Source: Olsenella sp. An270
GTDB lineage: Bacteria > Actinomycetota > Coriobacteriia > Coriobacteriales > Atopobiaceae
Assembly (NCBI RefSeq): GCF_002159735.1
Contig: NZ_NFJF01000002.1
Span: 124,001-188,000, forward strand
Direction: 5' to 3'
DNA length: 64,000 nucleotides
Shown here one piece after another: positions 38,238 to 46,911 of this stretch (position 1 is its first letter; each line of letters opens with the position of its first letter). The notes below the pieces were generated by a model. It worked only from the letters and a program-made list of their open reading frames with translations. It was not told where the DNA came from and made no database searches. Made by a program: the position numbers and the translations under genes.

Positions 38238-38987
38238 ATGGCAGACGAGAAGGACGACGTCCTCGGCACCACCTACCACCGCGGTCCCGTGATCCTGCGC
38301 GGGCCCATGATCCCCGAGAAGACCACCACGACCAACCTGCTCGAGCCGGAGGCAGATACCGACTGGCTGCACATGGACCCCTGGCGCGTCCTGCGCATCC
38401 AGGCCGAGTTCGTGGACGGCTTTGGCGCGCTCGCCGAGCTGGGCCCGGCGGTCACCGTCTTTGGCTCGGCGCGTACGCCGCGCACCGACCCGATGTATCG
38501 CGCCGCACGCCACGTGGGCCGCAAGCTCGCGCAGGAGGGCGTGGCCGTGATCACGGGCGGCGGCCCCGGCATCATGGAGGCCGCCAACTGTGGCGCGGCC
38601 AAGGCCGGCGGCAAGTCGGTGGGGCTCGGCATCGAGCTCCCGCACGAGCAGGGCATCAACAAGTGGGTGAACCTGGGCATGACGTTCAGGTACTTCTTCG
38701 TGCGCAAGACGATGTTCGTGAAGTACTCCCGCGGCGCGATCATCTTCCCCGGCGGGTTTGGTACCCTTGACGAGGCCTTCGAGCTGCTCACCCTCGTGCA
38801 GACGCACAAGGTGGCGCGCACCCCGGTGGTGCTCTTTGGCTCCGAGTACTGGGGCGGGCTCATGGAGTGGATCGAGGGCACGGTTCTGGGCGCCGGCAAC
38901 ATCTCGCCGCTCGATCCCGAGCTCGTGGTCGTGACCGACGACGAGGACGAGGCCGTGCGCGTGGCGCTCTCGGAGATGCGCCGCTAG
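38238..38987 (+). CDS. LOG-family (TIGR00730) nucleotide phosphoribohydrolase
   Basis: A 249-residue Rossmann-fold protein with the LOG/YgdH motifs GGGPGIMEAAN and FPGGFGTLDEAFELLTLVQ. Family members hydrolyse nucleoside 5'-monophosphates to base and ribose 5-phosphate. The N-terminal 60 residues (ADEKDDVLGTTYHRGPVILRG...) are an extension typical of the longer actinobacterial forms. ATG 38238 follows AGAAGGAGAG. The substrate is not defined by the sequence. Confidence 0.88.
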   Translation: MADEKDDVLGTTYHRGPVILRGPMIPEKTTTTNLLEPEADTDWLHMDPWRVLRIQAEFVDGFGALAELGPAVTVFGSARTPRTDPMYRAARHVGRKLAQEGVAVITGGGPGIMEAANCGAAKAGGKSVGLGIELPHEQGINKWVNLGMTFRYFFVRKTMFVKYSRGAIIFPGGFGTLDEAFELLTLVQTHKVARTPVVLFGSEYWGGLMEWIEGTVLGAGNISPLDPELVVVTDDEDEAVRVALSEMRR

Positions 38988-39014
38988 GCCGGTCGGCGCG
39001 TGGGGAGGAGAAAC

Positions 39015-39713
39015 GTGGACGAGAAGGACGAGCGACCGACGCTGCGACGCCGTCGCGCGGCCGTGGTCGCCGTGCTCGTCGCGCTGATCGCCCTTCTCGC
39101 CGTCCTGTGCTGGCACGGGCTCCCCGAGCTCTACTCCTGGCTCTCCGACGTCTCGGCGGTGCGCGCCCTCGTGGCGGAGCATCCCGTCCTGTCGCGCCTC
39201 GCCCTCGGCGGCGTCAACGTGCTCCAGATCGTCTGCGCGTTCCTCCCGGGCGAGCCGATCGAGCTGGCGTGCGGCTACGCGTTCGGCTTCGTCGAGGGCA
39301 CGCTCGTGTGCCTCGCCGCGAGCGCCGTGGCGTCGGGCGCGATCTTCCTCGCGGTCCGGCGCTGGGGCTGGTCGCTCGTGGGGCTCTTCTTCGACCGGAG
39401 TCACCTCGAGCGCTTCCACTGGCTGCACAACACGCGCCGGCTCGAGCTCGTGATGCTGATCGTGTTTCTCATCCCCGGCACGCCCAAGGACTTCCTCACC
39501 TACTTCGCCGGGCTCACGAGGATGCGGCTCGCCCACGTGCTCGCCATCACCACGCTCGGGCGCATCCCCTCGATCGTGACGTCCACGGTGGCGGCGTCGG
39601 CCTTCGGCGCCGGCAACTACGCCCTGGCTGCGGGCGCGGTCGTGGTCGCCGTCGCGCTGGCGGCGGCGGGCGGCCTGCTGTATCGGCGATTCGAGAGCGC
39701 GGTGCGGGAGTAG
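39015..39713 (+). CDS. TVP38/TMEM64 family membrane protein
   Basis: A 232-residue protein with a basic N-terminus and about six hydrophobic segments. It has the SNARE-associated/VTT domain pattern FLPGEPIELACGYAFG...GTLVCLAASAVASGAIFLAVRRWG and IPGTPKDFLTYFAGLT. The family is linked to lipid handling; the exact function here is unknown. GTG 39015 follows GGGAGGAG by 4 bases; it is 27 bases after the LOG gene and may be cotranscribed. Confidence 0.85.
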   Translation: MDEKDERPTLRRRRAAVVAVLVALIALLAVLCWHGLPELYSWLSDVSAVRALVAEHPVLSRLALGGVNVLQIVCAFLPGEPIELACGYAFGFVEGTLVCLAASAVASGAIFLAVRRWGWSLVGLFFDRSHLERFHWLHNTRRLELVMLIVFLIPGTPKDFLTYFAGLTRMRLAHVLAITTLGRIPSIVTSTVAASAFGAGNYALAAGAVVVAVALAAAGGLLYRRFESAVRE

Positions 39714-39720
39714 GGCGGCG

Positions 39721-39975
39721 CTAGAACGTCGCCATGATCTTCTTGATGGCCTCGGCGGCGACGGCTTCGTCCGGGCCCTCCACGCGCACGACGATGTGCT
39801 CCCCGGAGCGGATCCCGAGCATCATGAGCTCCATGGGCTGCGTGACGCCCAGGGAGCGCCCGGCATGCTCCAGCGTCACGGTGCTGCGCCAGCGCTGCGC
39901 CTCGCTCGCGAGCAGGACGGCGAGCTGGACGTGCAAGCCCAGCGGGTCGGTGATGTCACACGGGATCTCTACCAT
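39721..39975 (-). CDS. Divergent HPr-family phosphocarrier protein
   Basis: An 84-residue HPr-like protein. The phosphorylatable His15 is present in PLGLHVQLAVLLASEA, but the usual GLHARPA has become GLHVQLA, losing the Arg17 that stabilises phosphohistidine. The region of regulatory Ser46 reads QPMELMMLGI with no serine. It may be a regulatory paralogue rather than the main sugar-PTS HPr. No other PTS gene is in the window. Confidence 0.8.
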   Translation of the reverse strand: MVEIPCDITDPLGLHVQLAVLLASEAQRWRSTVTLEHAGRSLGVTQPMELMMLGIRSGEHIVVRVEGPDEAVAAEAIKKIMATF

Positions 39976-40117
39976 GGTTCCTCTCGGGGGATGAGGCGAC
40001 GCTCCAATCGTAACGCTACGACGCGCAAGGCGCCACGTCGATAGGGGAGTCGCCGAGCGTCGACATGGCCATCGGCGGACGGTGGCGTTTGGCCGGTGGG
40101 CGCGCTACCATGGGCGC

Positions 40118-40633
40118 ATGGCAGACTACCAGCGCATATCCCACGGCTTCGAGCCCATCTTCGACGAGCGGAGCCGCGTGCTCGTGCTCGGGTCGTTCCC
40201 CTCGGTCCTCTCGCGCGAGAACCGCTTCTACTACGGCAACCTGCGCAACCGCTTCTGGCGCGTGATGGCGGACGTGCTGGGGGAGACCGAGCCCGCGGCG
40301 GACGACATCGCCGCCAAGCGGGCGATGCTGCTGCGCCATGGCATCGCGCTCTGGGACGTGATCGAGAGCTGCGAGGTGCGCGGATCCTCCGACGCCTCCA
40401 TCCGCGACGTCGTCCCCGCGGACGTGGCGAGAATAACCCGCGTGGCGCCGGTTCGTGCCGTGGTCTGCAACGGCGGCACGGCGGGCCGCCTCTATCGTCG
40501 CTGGCTGGAGCCCGTCACGGGCCTGGCGGCCGAGGTGCTGCCGTCAACGAGCCCGGCCAACGCCGCCTGGTCGCTGCCGCGGCTCACCGAGCGCTGGCGC
40601 GAGGTCCTTCTCGCCGCGCTTGCCACCAAATAA
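40118..40633 (+). CDS. DNA-deoxyinosine/uracil glycosylase family protein
   Basis: A 171-residue member of the uracil-DNA glycosylase superfamily, of the type annotated as DNA-deoxyinosine glycosylase: VLVLGSFPSVLSRENRFYYGNLRNRFW, LWDVIESC and STSPANAAWS. It should remove deaminated bases from DNA. A TACCAT hexamer at 40105-40110 ends seven bases before the ATG and no ribosome site is visible, so the mRNA may be leaderless. The final codons AAA TAA lie inside the repeat element at 40628. Confidence 0.82.
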   Translation: MADYQRISHGFEPIFDERSRVLVLGSFPSVLSRENRFYYGNLRNRFWRVMADVLGETEPAADDIAAKRAMLLRHGIALWDVIESCEVRGSSDASIRDVVPADVARITRVAPVRAVVCNGGTAGRLYRRWLEPVTGLAAEVLPSTSPANAAWSLPRLTERWREVLLAALATK

Positions 40634-40706
40634 CGCACAAAGTTTGCTTCAGCTATGCATATTCCCAGTTGGAAATAACGCACTTGTCGAATTTTGTGCG
40701 TTATTT
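40628..40706. repeat. AAATAACGCAC element, copy 1
   Basis: AAATAACGCAC at 40628 and 40673 and inverted GTGCGTTATTT at 40696. The outer copies make a 79-bp palindrome; the inner pair makes a tight hairpin. Spacings (45 and 19 bp between cores) are identical in the second copy at 57120. The stop codon of the glycosylase gene is the TAA of the first unit. Confidence 0.85.
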
Positions 40707-40719
40707 CCCCGGGTCTTAG

Positions 40720-41673
40720 CTAGACGCCGAGAAGAGCCTCGACCTCGGAGCGCGTGGGCATCGCGGGGATGGCGCCGCGCTTGCGGACGCAGAGCGACGC
40801 CACGGCGTTGCCCAGGCGCGCGAAGCCCGCGGCGTCCTCGACCGTGACCTCCGCGGCCACCTTGCCGCTCTCGCAGAAGCCAGCGAGGAAGCCGCCCCAG
40901 AAGGAGTCTCCGGCGCCCGTGGCGTCCACGGCGTCGGCGGGAAATCCCGGCACCGTGGCGCCGCCGTCGGCAGTGCGCACGTACGCGCCGCCCGCGCCGA
41001 GCGTCACGGCCACGACCTTGGGGCCGGCCGCCAGCAGCGCCGCGGCCGCGGCCTCCGGGTCGTCAAAGCCCGTGAGCAGCGCGCACTCCTCGTCAGAGAG
41101 CTTCATGAGGTCCATCTGCGGCACCACCGCGCGCATCTGCTCCACGGCCGCCTCGACCGACGGCCAGAGGTTCGCGCGGTAGTTGGGGTCGTAGGAGAGG
41201 GTGCAGCCGGCCTCGTGCGCGCAGGCGAGCGCGGCGAGCGTGGCCGAGCGCGCGGGCTCGTCGGTGAGCGAGAGCGAGCCCACGTGGAAGACGCGGGACG
41301 CAGCGATCACGTCGCGCGCGAGCTCGCCCTCGGTGATGCGGGTGTCGGCCCCGGGCTTGCGCGCGAAGGAGAACTCGCGCTCGCCGTCAGGCGAGAGTGC
41401 CACGAAGGCCAGCGTCGTGAAGGCGTCCGGGTCGCTGATCAGCCCCGTGGTGTCGATGCCCTCCCGCTCCAGCGTGGCGCGCAGGAACTCGCCGTGCATG
41501 TCGCAGCCGACCTTGCCGAGAAACGCCGTCTCGTGGCCGAGCCTCTCCAGCGCCACGAGCACGTTGGCCGGCGCGCCGCCGGCGTTGCGCTCGAAGAGGC
41601 GCTGGCCGTCCGCGGAGGTGCCGGCGTCGGTGAAGTCGATGAGAAGCTCGCCCAGTGCGGAGACGGAGAACAT
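40720..41673 (-). CDS. PfkB-family fructokinase
   Basis: A 317-residue ribokinase/PfkB-type sugar kinase with GELLIDF at the N-terminus, NAGGAPANVLVALERLG (sugar binding) and DATGAGDSFWGGFLAGF (catalytic Asp and anion hole). The context with a LacI regulator and amylosucrase suggests phosphorylation of the fructose released from sucrose. ATG 41673 follows GAAGGGA; a GTG/ATG further upstream would overlap the operator. An operator-like palindrome lies 21 bp upstream. Confidence 0.88.
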   Translation of the reverse strand: MFSVSALGELLIDFTDAGTSADGQRLFERNAGGAPANVLVALERLGHETAFLGKVGCDMHGEFLRATLEREGIDTTGLISDPDAFTTLAFVALSPDGEREFSFARKPGADTRITEGELARDVIAASRVFHVGSLSLTDEPARSATLAALACAHEAGCTLSYDPNYRANLWPSVEAAVEQMRAVVPQMDLMKLSDEECALLTGFDDPEAAAAALLAAGPKVVAVTLGAGGAYVRTADGGATVPGFPADAVDATGAGDSFWGGFLAGFCESGKVAAEVTVEDAAGFARLGNAVASLCVRKRGAIPAMPTRSEVEALLGV

Positions 41674-41693
41674 AGCGTGGTCCCTTCGGTTGC

Positions 41694-41705
41694 GGAATCG
41701 ATTCC
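41694..41705. promoter_or_regulatory. LacI-type operator upstream of the fructokinase
   Basis: GGAATCGATTCC is a perfect 12-bp palindrome with the central CG typical of LacI/GalR operators. It lies between the fructokinase start and the LacI gene. Confidence 0.5.
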
Positions 41706-41774
41706 ACACCCATTATGGCGCTCGTCCACCGGCCGCGCGGCTCTTCTCGGCAAGCGGCGCGATCGACGCCGGGG

Positions 41775-42758
41775 CTAGCGCGTGGAGTTCCTCGTCACGA
41801 CCTCGTAGCCCATCCTGACCTTGCGGGGCACGTACTCCTCGCCGGACATGAAGCCCACGAGCATGCGCGCGGCCTCGAGGCCCGAGGTCTTGTAGTGGTT
41901 GTGGATGGTGGTGAGGGTGGGCGTGACGATCTGGGAGATCTCGGAGTCGTCCACGCCGGTCACGACGACGTTCCCGGGCACGGCGCGCCCGTACTCGCGC
42001 AGGCAGGTGAGGGCGCCGTAGGCGATCGAGTCGGTGGCGCAGACGATGGCGTCGAGCTCGGGATAGTCCTCGAGCAGCGCCTCGGCCTGCTCGTAGCCGG
42101 AGTCCACGGTGAAGTCCGCGATGCGCAGGGCGCGCTCGGGCACCTCGAGGCCGGCCTCGGCGCACGCGGCGAGGAAGCCCTTGCGGCGCATCTGGCCCAC
42201 CGCGACGTCCTCCTCGAAGACGCCGATGTAGGCGGGGTGACGCGCGTCGCGCAGCGCGACGGCTGCCACCTCGCGCATGGCCTCGTAGTCGTCCTGGTAG
42301 ACGCAGGAGCAGAAGTCGACGTCCTGGTCGAGCACCACGATGGGCACGGGTAGGGCGGAGATGGCATCGCGGTGCTCGGGGGTGATGACGGTGGCGATGA
42401 GGATGGCGCCGTCCACCTGGCTCTTCTCGGCAAAGAGGCGCAGGAAGTCCACCTCGCGCGCGGCGTCGTTGTCTGTGTTGGCGAGAAGGACCTGGTATCC
42501 GGCCTCGTTCAGGACGAGGGTGATGCCCGCGACCATCCGGCTCACGGAGGCGGAGTTGATCTTGGGGATGATGACGCCCACGACGTCGGTCTTGCCGGTG
42601 CGCAGGGACTTGGCCTGGCGGGAGGGGACGTAGCCGGTCTTCTCGATGACGCGGCGGATGGCGGCGCGCTTCTCCTGGGAGACGTAGCCGTCGTTCAGGT
42701 AGCGCGAGACCGTCGCGCGCGAGACGCCTGCCATCTGGGCAATCTGGTTGATGTCCAT
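41775..42758 (-). CDS. LacI-family transcriptional regulator
   Basis: A 327-residue repressor. The N-terminal helix-turn-helix (DINQIAQMAGVSRATVSRYL, hinge VPSRQAKSLR) precedes a sugar-binding periplasmic-type domain (VVGVIIPKINSASVSRMVAGI, DGAILIATVI, VVTGVDDSEISQIVTPTLTTI). ATG 42758 lies 11 bases after GGAGG, with the palindrome GTTAACGTTAAC between them, which suggests autoregulation. It probably controls the adjacent fructokinase and the amylosucrase gene. Confidence 0.9.
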   Translation of the reverse strand: MDINQIAQMAGVSRATVSRYLNDGYVSQEKRAAIRRVIEKTGYVPSRQAKSLRTGKTDVVGVIIPKINSASVSRMVAGITLVLNEAGYQVLLANTDNDAAREVDFLRLFAEKSQVDGAILIATVITPEHRDAISALPVPIVVLDQDVDFCSCVYQDDYEAMREVAAVALRDARHPAYIGVFEEDVAVGQMRRKGFLAACAEAGLEVPERALRIADFTVDSGYEQAEALLEDYPELDAIVCATDSIAYGALTCLREYGRAVPGNVVVTGVDDSEISQIVTPTLTTIHNHYKTSGLEAARMLVGFMSGEEYVPRKVRMGYEVVTRNSTR

Positions 42759-42770
42759 GTTAACGTTAAC
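42759..42770. promoter_or_regulatory. Operator-like palindrome at the LacI start
   Basis: GTTAACGTTAAC, a perfect palindrome with central CG, lies between the ribosome site and start codon of the LacI gene. Binding there would block its own expression. Confidence 0.45.
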
Positions 42771-42863
42771 CTCCTCGTCCACCACGAGTTTAGCGCATGG
42801 GACGCGGCGACCCGGTATCATGTTCGCAGAAGGTCACCCAACGAGGAGGGACAGAGCATAGCA

Positions 42864-43196
42864 GTGCCGGGCAAGGCGGGGCGCGTCGTGGCGGGCGTCA
42901 TCGTGGTCGCCATCATCGCGATCGGCGTCATCATGGGGTTCAACCCGTTTGGCAGCAACGTCCCCGAGGGCGTCGACACCGACGTCGCCGAGGTCCGCAG
43001 CGTCACCATGAGCGGGGAGGACTACGAGGTCGTGGACTACAACGACGTACTCTACGAGCTCTCCCCGGACGTCTGCGAGGTGTTCGTGCTGGACGAGGAC
43101 GTCACCCGCCAGTTCATCTCGCGTGACCGCAACACGCTCTGGATCACCGAGGACACGGCCGAGAGGATCGGCGTGGCCGACGCCGCCTCCGAGTAG
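42864..43196 (+). CDS. Hypothetical membrane-anchored protein
   Basis: About 110 residues with an N-terminal helix (VVAGVIVVAIIAIGVIMGF) and an acidic domain with no recognised family (VDTDVAEVRSVTMSGEDYEVVDYNDVLYELSPDVCEVFVLDEDVTRQF). The GTG at 42864 is 14 bases after GGAGGG. An ATA codon at 42858 is better spaced but a rare start, so the exact start is uncertain. It diverges from the LacI gene. Confidence 0.6.
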   Translation: MPGKAGRVVAGVIVVAIIAIGVIMGFNPFGSNVPEGVDTDVAEVRSVTMSGEDYEVVDYNDVLYELSPDVCEVFVLDEDVTRQFISRDRNTLWITEDTAERIGVADAASE

Positions 43197-43300
43197 GCCG
43201 AGCCGCTGGCCGAGCGCTGGCGCCCGCATAACCTGGCCGAGCGCCTCCCGTCTGCGTTGCCTCTAGAATCGCATCAGGGACAGACGGAGGGGAGTGCCAC

Positions 43301-43834
43301 ATGATCGAGCGCGACGGGCTGGCCGTGCGACTGCTGCACGCCTGCATGGAGGTCATCGCCTCGGAGGACGAGTTGGCGGGTCTCGACGTGGCCGGCGGCC
43401 ACATCATGGTGGAGGTCGCCTCCGCGATCAGCAGCTCGGTCGCCGCGTCGACCGGCGACGTGCTCGACCTCTTCGACGACGCCGCCCGCGCGGTCTCGCG
43501 CCTGGGCGTCTCGGGCGGCACGGTGGAGTTCTGGGACGCGTGGCTCGAGGGCCTCGCCGAGGGTGCCCCCGGGAGCGACGAGATGACGGTCGACGAGCTC
43601 AGGGCCATGCTCTCGCTCGGACGCGACGAGGTCGCGCGGGCGCTCGAGTCGGGGCTCGGTGACGCCGCGGCCCTCGAGGTCCTTGTCGCCGTCTGCGACG
43701 CCGTGGCCGCGAGCGAGGACGAGCTCGACCTCTTTGACGACGCCGCCGACGCTGCGGAGGGGGCCACGGAGGGGTCGACGAGCGTCGCCGCCGTGTCCGC
43801 TGCGCGCTTCCTGCGCGGGCTCGCCCAGGCCTAG
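43301..43834 (+). CDS. Hypothetical acidic helical protein
   Basis: A 177-residue, strongly acidic protein of no recognised family. Two segments look related: LLHACMEVIASEDELAGLD near the start and VLVAVCDAVAASEDELDLFDD near the end, with LDLFDDAARA between. This suggests an internal repeat of a helical unit. ATG 43301 follows GGAGGGGAG. Its stop overlaps the stop of the convergent amylosucrase gene through CTAG. Confidence 0.7.
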   Translation: MIERDGLAVRLLHACMEVIASEDELAGLDVAGGHIMVEVASAISSSVAASTGDVLDLFDDAARAVSRLGVSGGTVEFWDAWLEGLAEGAPGSDEMTVDELRAMLSLGRDEVARALESGLGDAAALEVLVAVCDAVAASEDELDLFDDAADAAEGATEGSTSVAAVSAARFLRGLAQA

Positions 43835-45741
43835 CCCAGCCACCACCTGAAGTCCCAGGCCGCGAGCTCGAAGGTCTCGAACTCGCTGCGCTCCCCGGTC
43901 ACGAGGTCGGTGTACTCGCCGCGCTCCGGCATCCAGAGCGTGCGCCCCTCGTCGCTGAAGTTGAAGACCGCGTGCAGGGTCCTCTCGCCCGCGCGTCGCC
44001 TGACCCAGAGGACCGAGGGGTCGCTGTACCCCACGACCGACATCTCGGCGTCCGCGTCGAAGACGCCCTCCGTGCGGCGGACCTCCTCGAGGCGCTGGAT
44101 CGCGTCGTAGATGCGCTGCTGGACGCTGCCGGGCTCGTCCGTGCGGTCCACGAGCGACCAGTCGAAGCGCCCGCGGTGGATGTAGCGGGAGTCGTCCGCG
44201 CGCTCGGGGTCGTCATGGTAGGTGTAGTCGTTCACCTGGCCAACCTCGTCGCCGCTGTAGACGATCGGCAGGCCGGACTGGCTGAGCAGGTAGGCGTGGA
44301 GCATGACGTCCTTGCGGATGGCCACGTCCATGGCCTCCGCGTCGCCGGCGAAGCCCGCCGCCTCGACGCCGCACATGGAGGCCGTGGTCGCGCAGAAGCG
44401 TGCGTCGCCGGTCACGGGGTCGGCGTTGTAGAGCTCGCCGCGGGAGACGCTGCCCTCGGTCAGCCCCTGGAAGTAGGCGTTGAGGTAGCGCTTGTGCGGG
44501 ACCTCCTCCATGCCCCAGTCCGAGAGCGTCGCGTAGTCGAGCCCCCACCCGATGTCGTCGTGGCAGCGCAGGTAGTTGAGGAAGGTGTAGGTGCGCGGCA
44601 GGCCGCAGACGGCCTCGAGCTGGCGGCGCAGCAGGCGCGTGTCGCGGCAGGCCACGCTGTTCCAGGTGGTGGCCATCGTCGTGACGTTGTAGAGCATGTG
44701 GCACTCGGGCTTCTCGACCGTGCCAAAGTAGGGCACGACCTCCACCGGCGCCATCACCACCTCGCCGAGAAGGACGATGCCCGGGCACACGATCTCGCCG
44801 ATCATGCGCATCATGCGCACGATGGTGTGGACCTGGGGCAGGTTGCGGCAGTTGGTGCCGAGCTGCTTCCAGATGTAGGGGACGGCGTCGATGCGGATGA
44901 CGTCCATGCCCTGGTTGGCCAGGAAGAGGAAGTTGTACATCATCTCGTTGAAGACGCGGGGGTTCTTGTAGTTGAGGTCCCACTGGTAGGGGTAGAACTG
45001 CGTCATGACCGACTGGCCAAGCTCCGGCAGGTAGGTGAAGTGGCCGGGCGCCGTGGTGGGGAAGACCTGCGGAACGTCGCGGGTGTAGCGGTCGATGAGG
45101 GCCTGGTCGCCGGTGAAGAAGTAGCGGCTCATGTACTCGCCCTCGCCGGCGCGCGCCCGGCGGGCCCACTCGTGCTCGTCGGAGGTGTGGTTCATGACGA
45201 AGTCCATGCAGAGGCTGATGCCGAGCTCGTGGCACCTCTCGGCGAGGTGGGCGAGGTCGTCCATCGTGCCCAGCTCGGGCTTGACGCGGCGGAAGTCGCT
45301 GACCGCGTAGCCGCCGTCGGAGCGGCTGCGGTCGGCGGGGGTGTCGAGGAACGGCATGAGGTGGAGGTAGTTGACGCCCGTCCGCTCGAGGTAGTCCAGG
45401 TTGTCCTCCACGCCGCGGATGGTGCCGGCAAAGTTGTCGATGTACATCTGCATGCCGAGAAGGTCGCGGTCACGGTACCACGCGCGTCCCTCGCGCCGGG
45501 CGTCGAGGGCCCTGAGCGCCTCGGGACGCGCGTCGTAGAAGGCCTTCATCTGGTCGCAGAGCTCGGCGAACATCGCGCCGTTGTCGTAGAGCTCCATGTA
45601 GAGCCAGCGCAGCTCGTCGTGGTGGCGACGCAGGCGGCGGAGGAACGCGGAGTCGGAGCGCGCCCGCGCGGCGGAGCGCTCGAGCGGCTGGCGGGCGCGT
45701 CGCGTGCCGGTGGTCGCGCGCTCGTTCTTCTCGTTGGCCAT
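43831..45741 (-). CDS. Amylosucrase (GH13 subfamily 4)
   Basis: A 636-residue glucosyltransferase, the same length as the Neisseria polysaccharea enzyme. Motifs: YLHLMPFLDTPADRSRSDGGYAVSDFR, CMDFVMNHTSDEHEWARRAR, VIRIDAVPYIWK (catalytic Asp), VLLGEVVMAP (acid/base Glu) and LRCHDDIGWG. It splits sucrose, builds alpha-1,4-glucan and frees fructose, which the nearby fructokinase could phosphorylate. No signal peptide is seen, so it is cytoplasmic and needs sucrose uptake from elsewhere. An operator-like palindrome lies just upstream. Confidence 0.92.
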   Translation of the reverse strand: MANEKNERATTGTRRARQPLERSAARARSDSAFLRRLRRHHDELRWLYMELYDNGAMFAELCDQMKAFYDARPEALRALDARREGRAWYRDRDLLGMQMYIDNFAGTIRGVEDNLDYLERTGVNYLHLMPFLDTPADRSRSDGGYAVSDFRRVKPELGTMDDLAHLAERCHELGISLCMDFVMNHTSDEHEWARRARAGEGEYMSRYFFTGDQALIDRYTRDVPQVFPTTAPGHFTYLPELGQSVMTQFYPYQWDLNYKNPRVFNEMMYNFLFLANQGMDVIRIDAVPYIWKQLGTNCRNLPQVHTIVRMMRMIGEIVCPGIVLLGEVVMAPVEVVPYFGTVEKPECHMLYNVTTMATTWNSVACRDTRLLRRQLEAVCGLPRTYTFLNYLRCHDDIGWGLDYATLSDWGMEEVPHKRYLNAYFQGLTEGSVSRGELYNADPVTGDARFCATTASMCGVEAAGFAGDAEAMDVAIRKDVMLHAYLLSQSGLPIVYSGDEVGQVNDYTYHDDPERADDSRYIHRGRFDWSLVDRTDEPGSVQQRIYDAIQRLEEVRRTEGVFDADAEMSVVGYSDPSVLWVRRRAGERTLHAVFNFSDEGRTLWMPERGEYTDLVTGERSEFETFELAAWDFRWWLG

Positions 45742-45759
45742 GGTCGGTCACCCCTCTGA

Positions 45760-45775
45760 CTGGAAACGTTCTCAC
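45760..45775. promoter_or_regulatory. LacI-type operator upstream of amylosucrase
   Basis: CTGGAAACGTTCTCAC contains GAAACGTTCTC, close to the LacI/CcpA-type palindrome GAAACGTTTC. It sits about 20 bp upstream of the amylosucrase start. Confidence 0.4.
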
Positions 45776-45959
45776 ATCCATAGGCATTCTAGCCCGCGGG
45801 GCCGCTCGGGGGGAGGGAAATCCCGTGAGCGGATGCGGCGGCGCCCGGCGTCCCTCCCACTCAACCCAGCGTTTAGAGAGGGGGGTCTATTCCAGACGTC
45901 ACGTGCGTATGTGCAACCATGGAAAGGCTGCGTGGCGTTCGAACGGTCGAGGAGGGGCT

Positions 45960-46847
45960 GTGAACATAAAGCAGGTCAGATACGTCTGCGCCATCATGGA
46001 CCTCGGGAGCTTCTCGGCCGCCGCCGCGCGCGAGGGCGTCTCCGTGCAGGCCGTCTCCAAGGCCATGTCCGAGCTGGAGTCCTCGCTCGGCGAGCCCCTC
46101 TTCGAGCGCCGCAGCGCCGGCGTCTCCCCCACGCCGCTCGGCCGCGCCTTCGCCGTGCGCGCGCGTCGCGTGCTCGACGAGTGGGAGGCGCTCGAGCGCT
46201 TTGCGAGCGCGCCCGCCGCCGTGGCGAGCTCGCCGTTCCGCATGGGGTTCTGCTGCCCGGCGTACCCGGGCGTCGACCGGCTCGTCCGCCTGATCTCCAC
46301 GGTGACGGGCAAGGTGCTCGGCCGTCGCGTCGACGTCGAGCTGCTGGAGTGCGCCGAGGGTCTCGACGCGCTCCGCGCCGGGCGCGTGGACGGCCTCATC
46401 ACCGTGGGCACGCTCGAGGCGGACGACGTGGCCTGCACCCCGCTCGGGACCGTCTCCTCCGACGTCCTCGTCCCGCTGGACCACCCGCTCGCCGCCAAGG
46501 GCGAGGTCACGCTCGACGAGCTCGCGGGCTATCCCGTGCTCTATCCCTGCAACTTCGACCACTACTGCCACGCCGTGGTGGACGAGTACCTCAAGCGCGG
46601 CCTGCGATCGGAAGTCGTCCGGTTCTCGGTGGGCGACGCGGTCCCCGAGCCCGTCGCCGACGAGCGGTGCTACTCGTTCATCTTCGTCGGCAACATCACG
46701 GGCGCGCCCGAGGGCTTCGTCATCCGCCCGCTCGTCCGCGGCGACGCCCTGTCGGTGCCCATCTGCCTCTCGACGCTGCGCGGCCCCGGCGGCCTCGACC
46801 ATGTCTCCTTCCGGCGTGCCCTCTCGCGTCTGAGCCTCTTCGCGTAG
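45960..46847 (+). CDS. LysR-family transcriptional regulator
   Basis: A 295-residue LysR protein with a winged helix (IKQVRYVCAIMDLGSFSAAAAREGVSVQAVSKAMSELE) and an effector domain. The GTG at 45960 lies behind GAGGAGGGG. It diverges from amylosucrase, but LysR targets cannot be read from sequence. The effector domain is short and has a Cys-rich start (MGFCCPAYPGVDRL). Confidence 0.85.
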   Translation: MNIKQVRYVCAIMDLGSFSAAAAREGVSVQAVSKAMSELESSLGEPLFERRSAGVSPTPLGRAFAVRARRVLDEWEALERFASAPAAVASSPFRMGFCCPAYPGVDRLVRLISTVTGKVLGRRVDVELLECAEGLDALRAGRVDGLITVGTLEADDVACTPLGTVSSDVLVPLDHPLAAKGEVTLDELAGYPVLYPCNFDHYCHAVVDEYLKRGLRSEVVRFSVGDAVPEPVADERCYSFIFVGNITGAPEGFVIRPLVRGDALSVPICLSTLRGPGGLDHVSFRRALSRLSLFA

Positions 46848-46911
46848 GGGATTGTCGTCCTTCTCGCCCGCCGCCCTGCCCTCCGTGTGCCGCCCTGTTC
46901 CGGCCTTGCGC

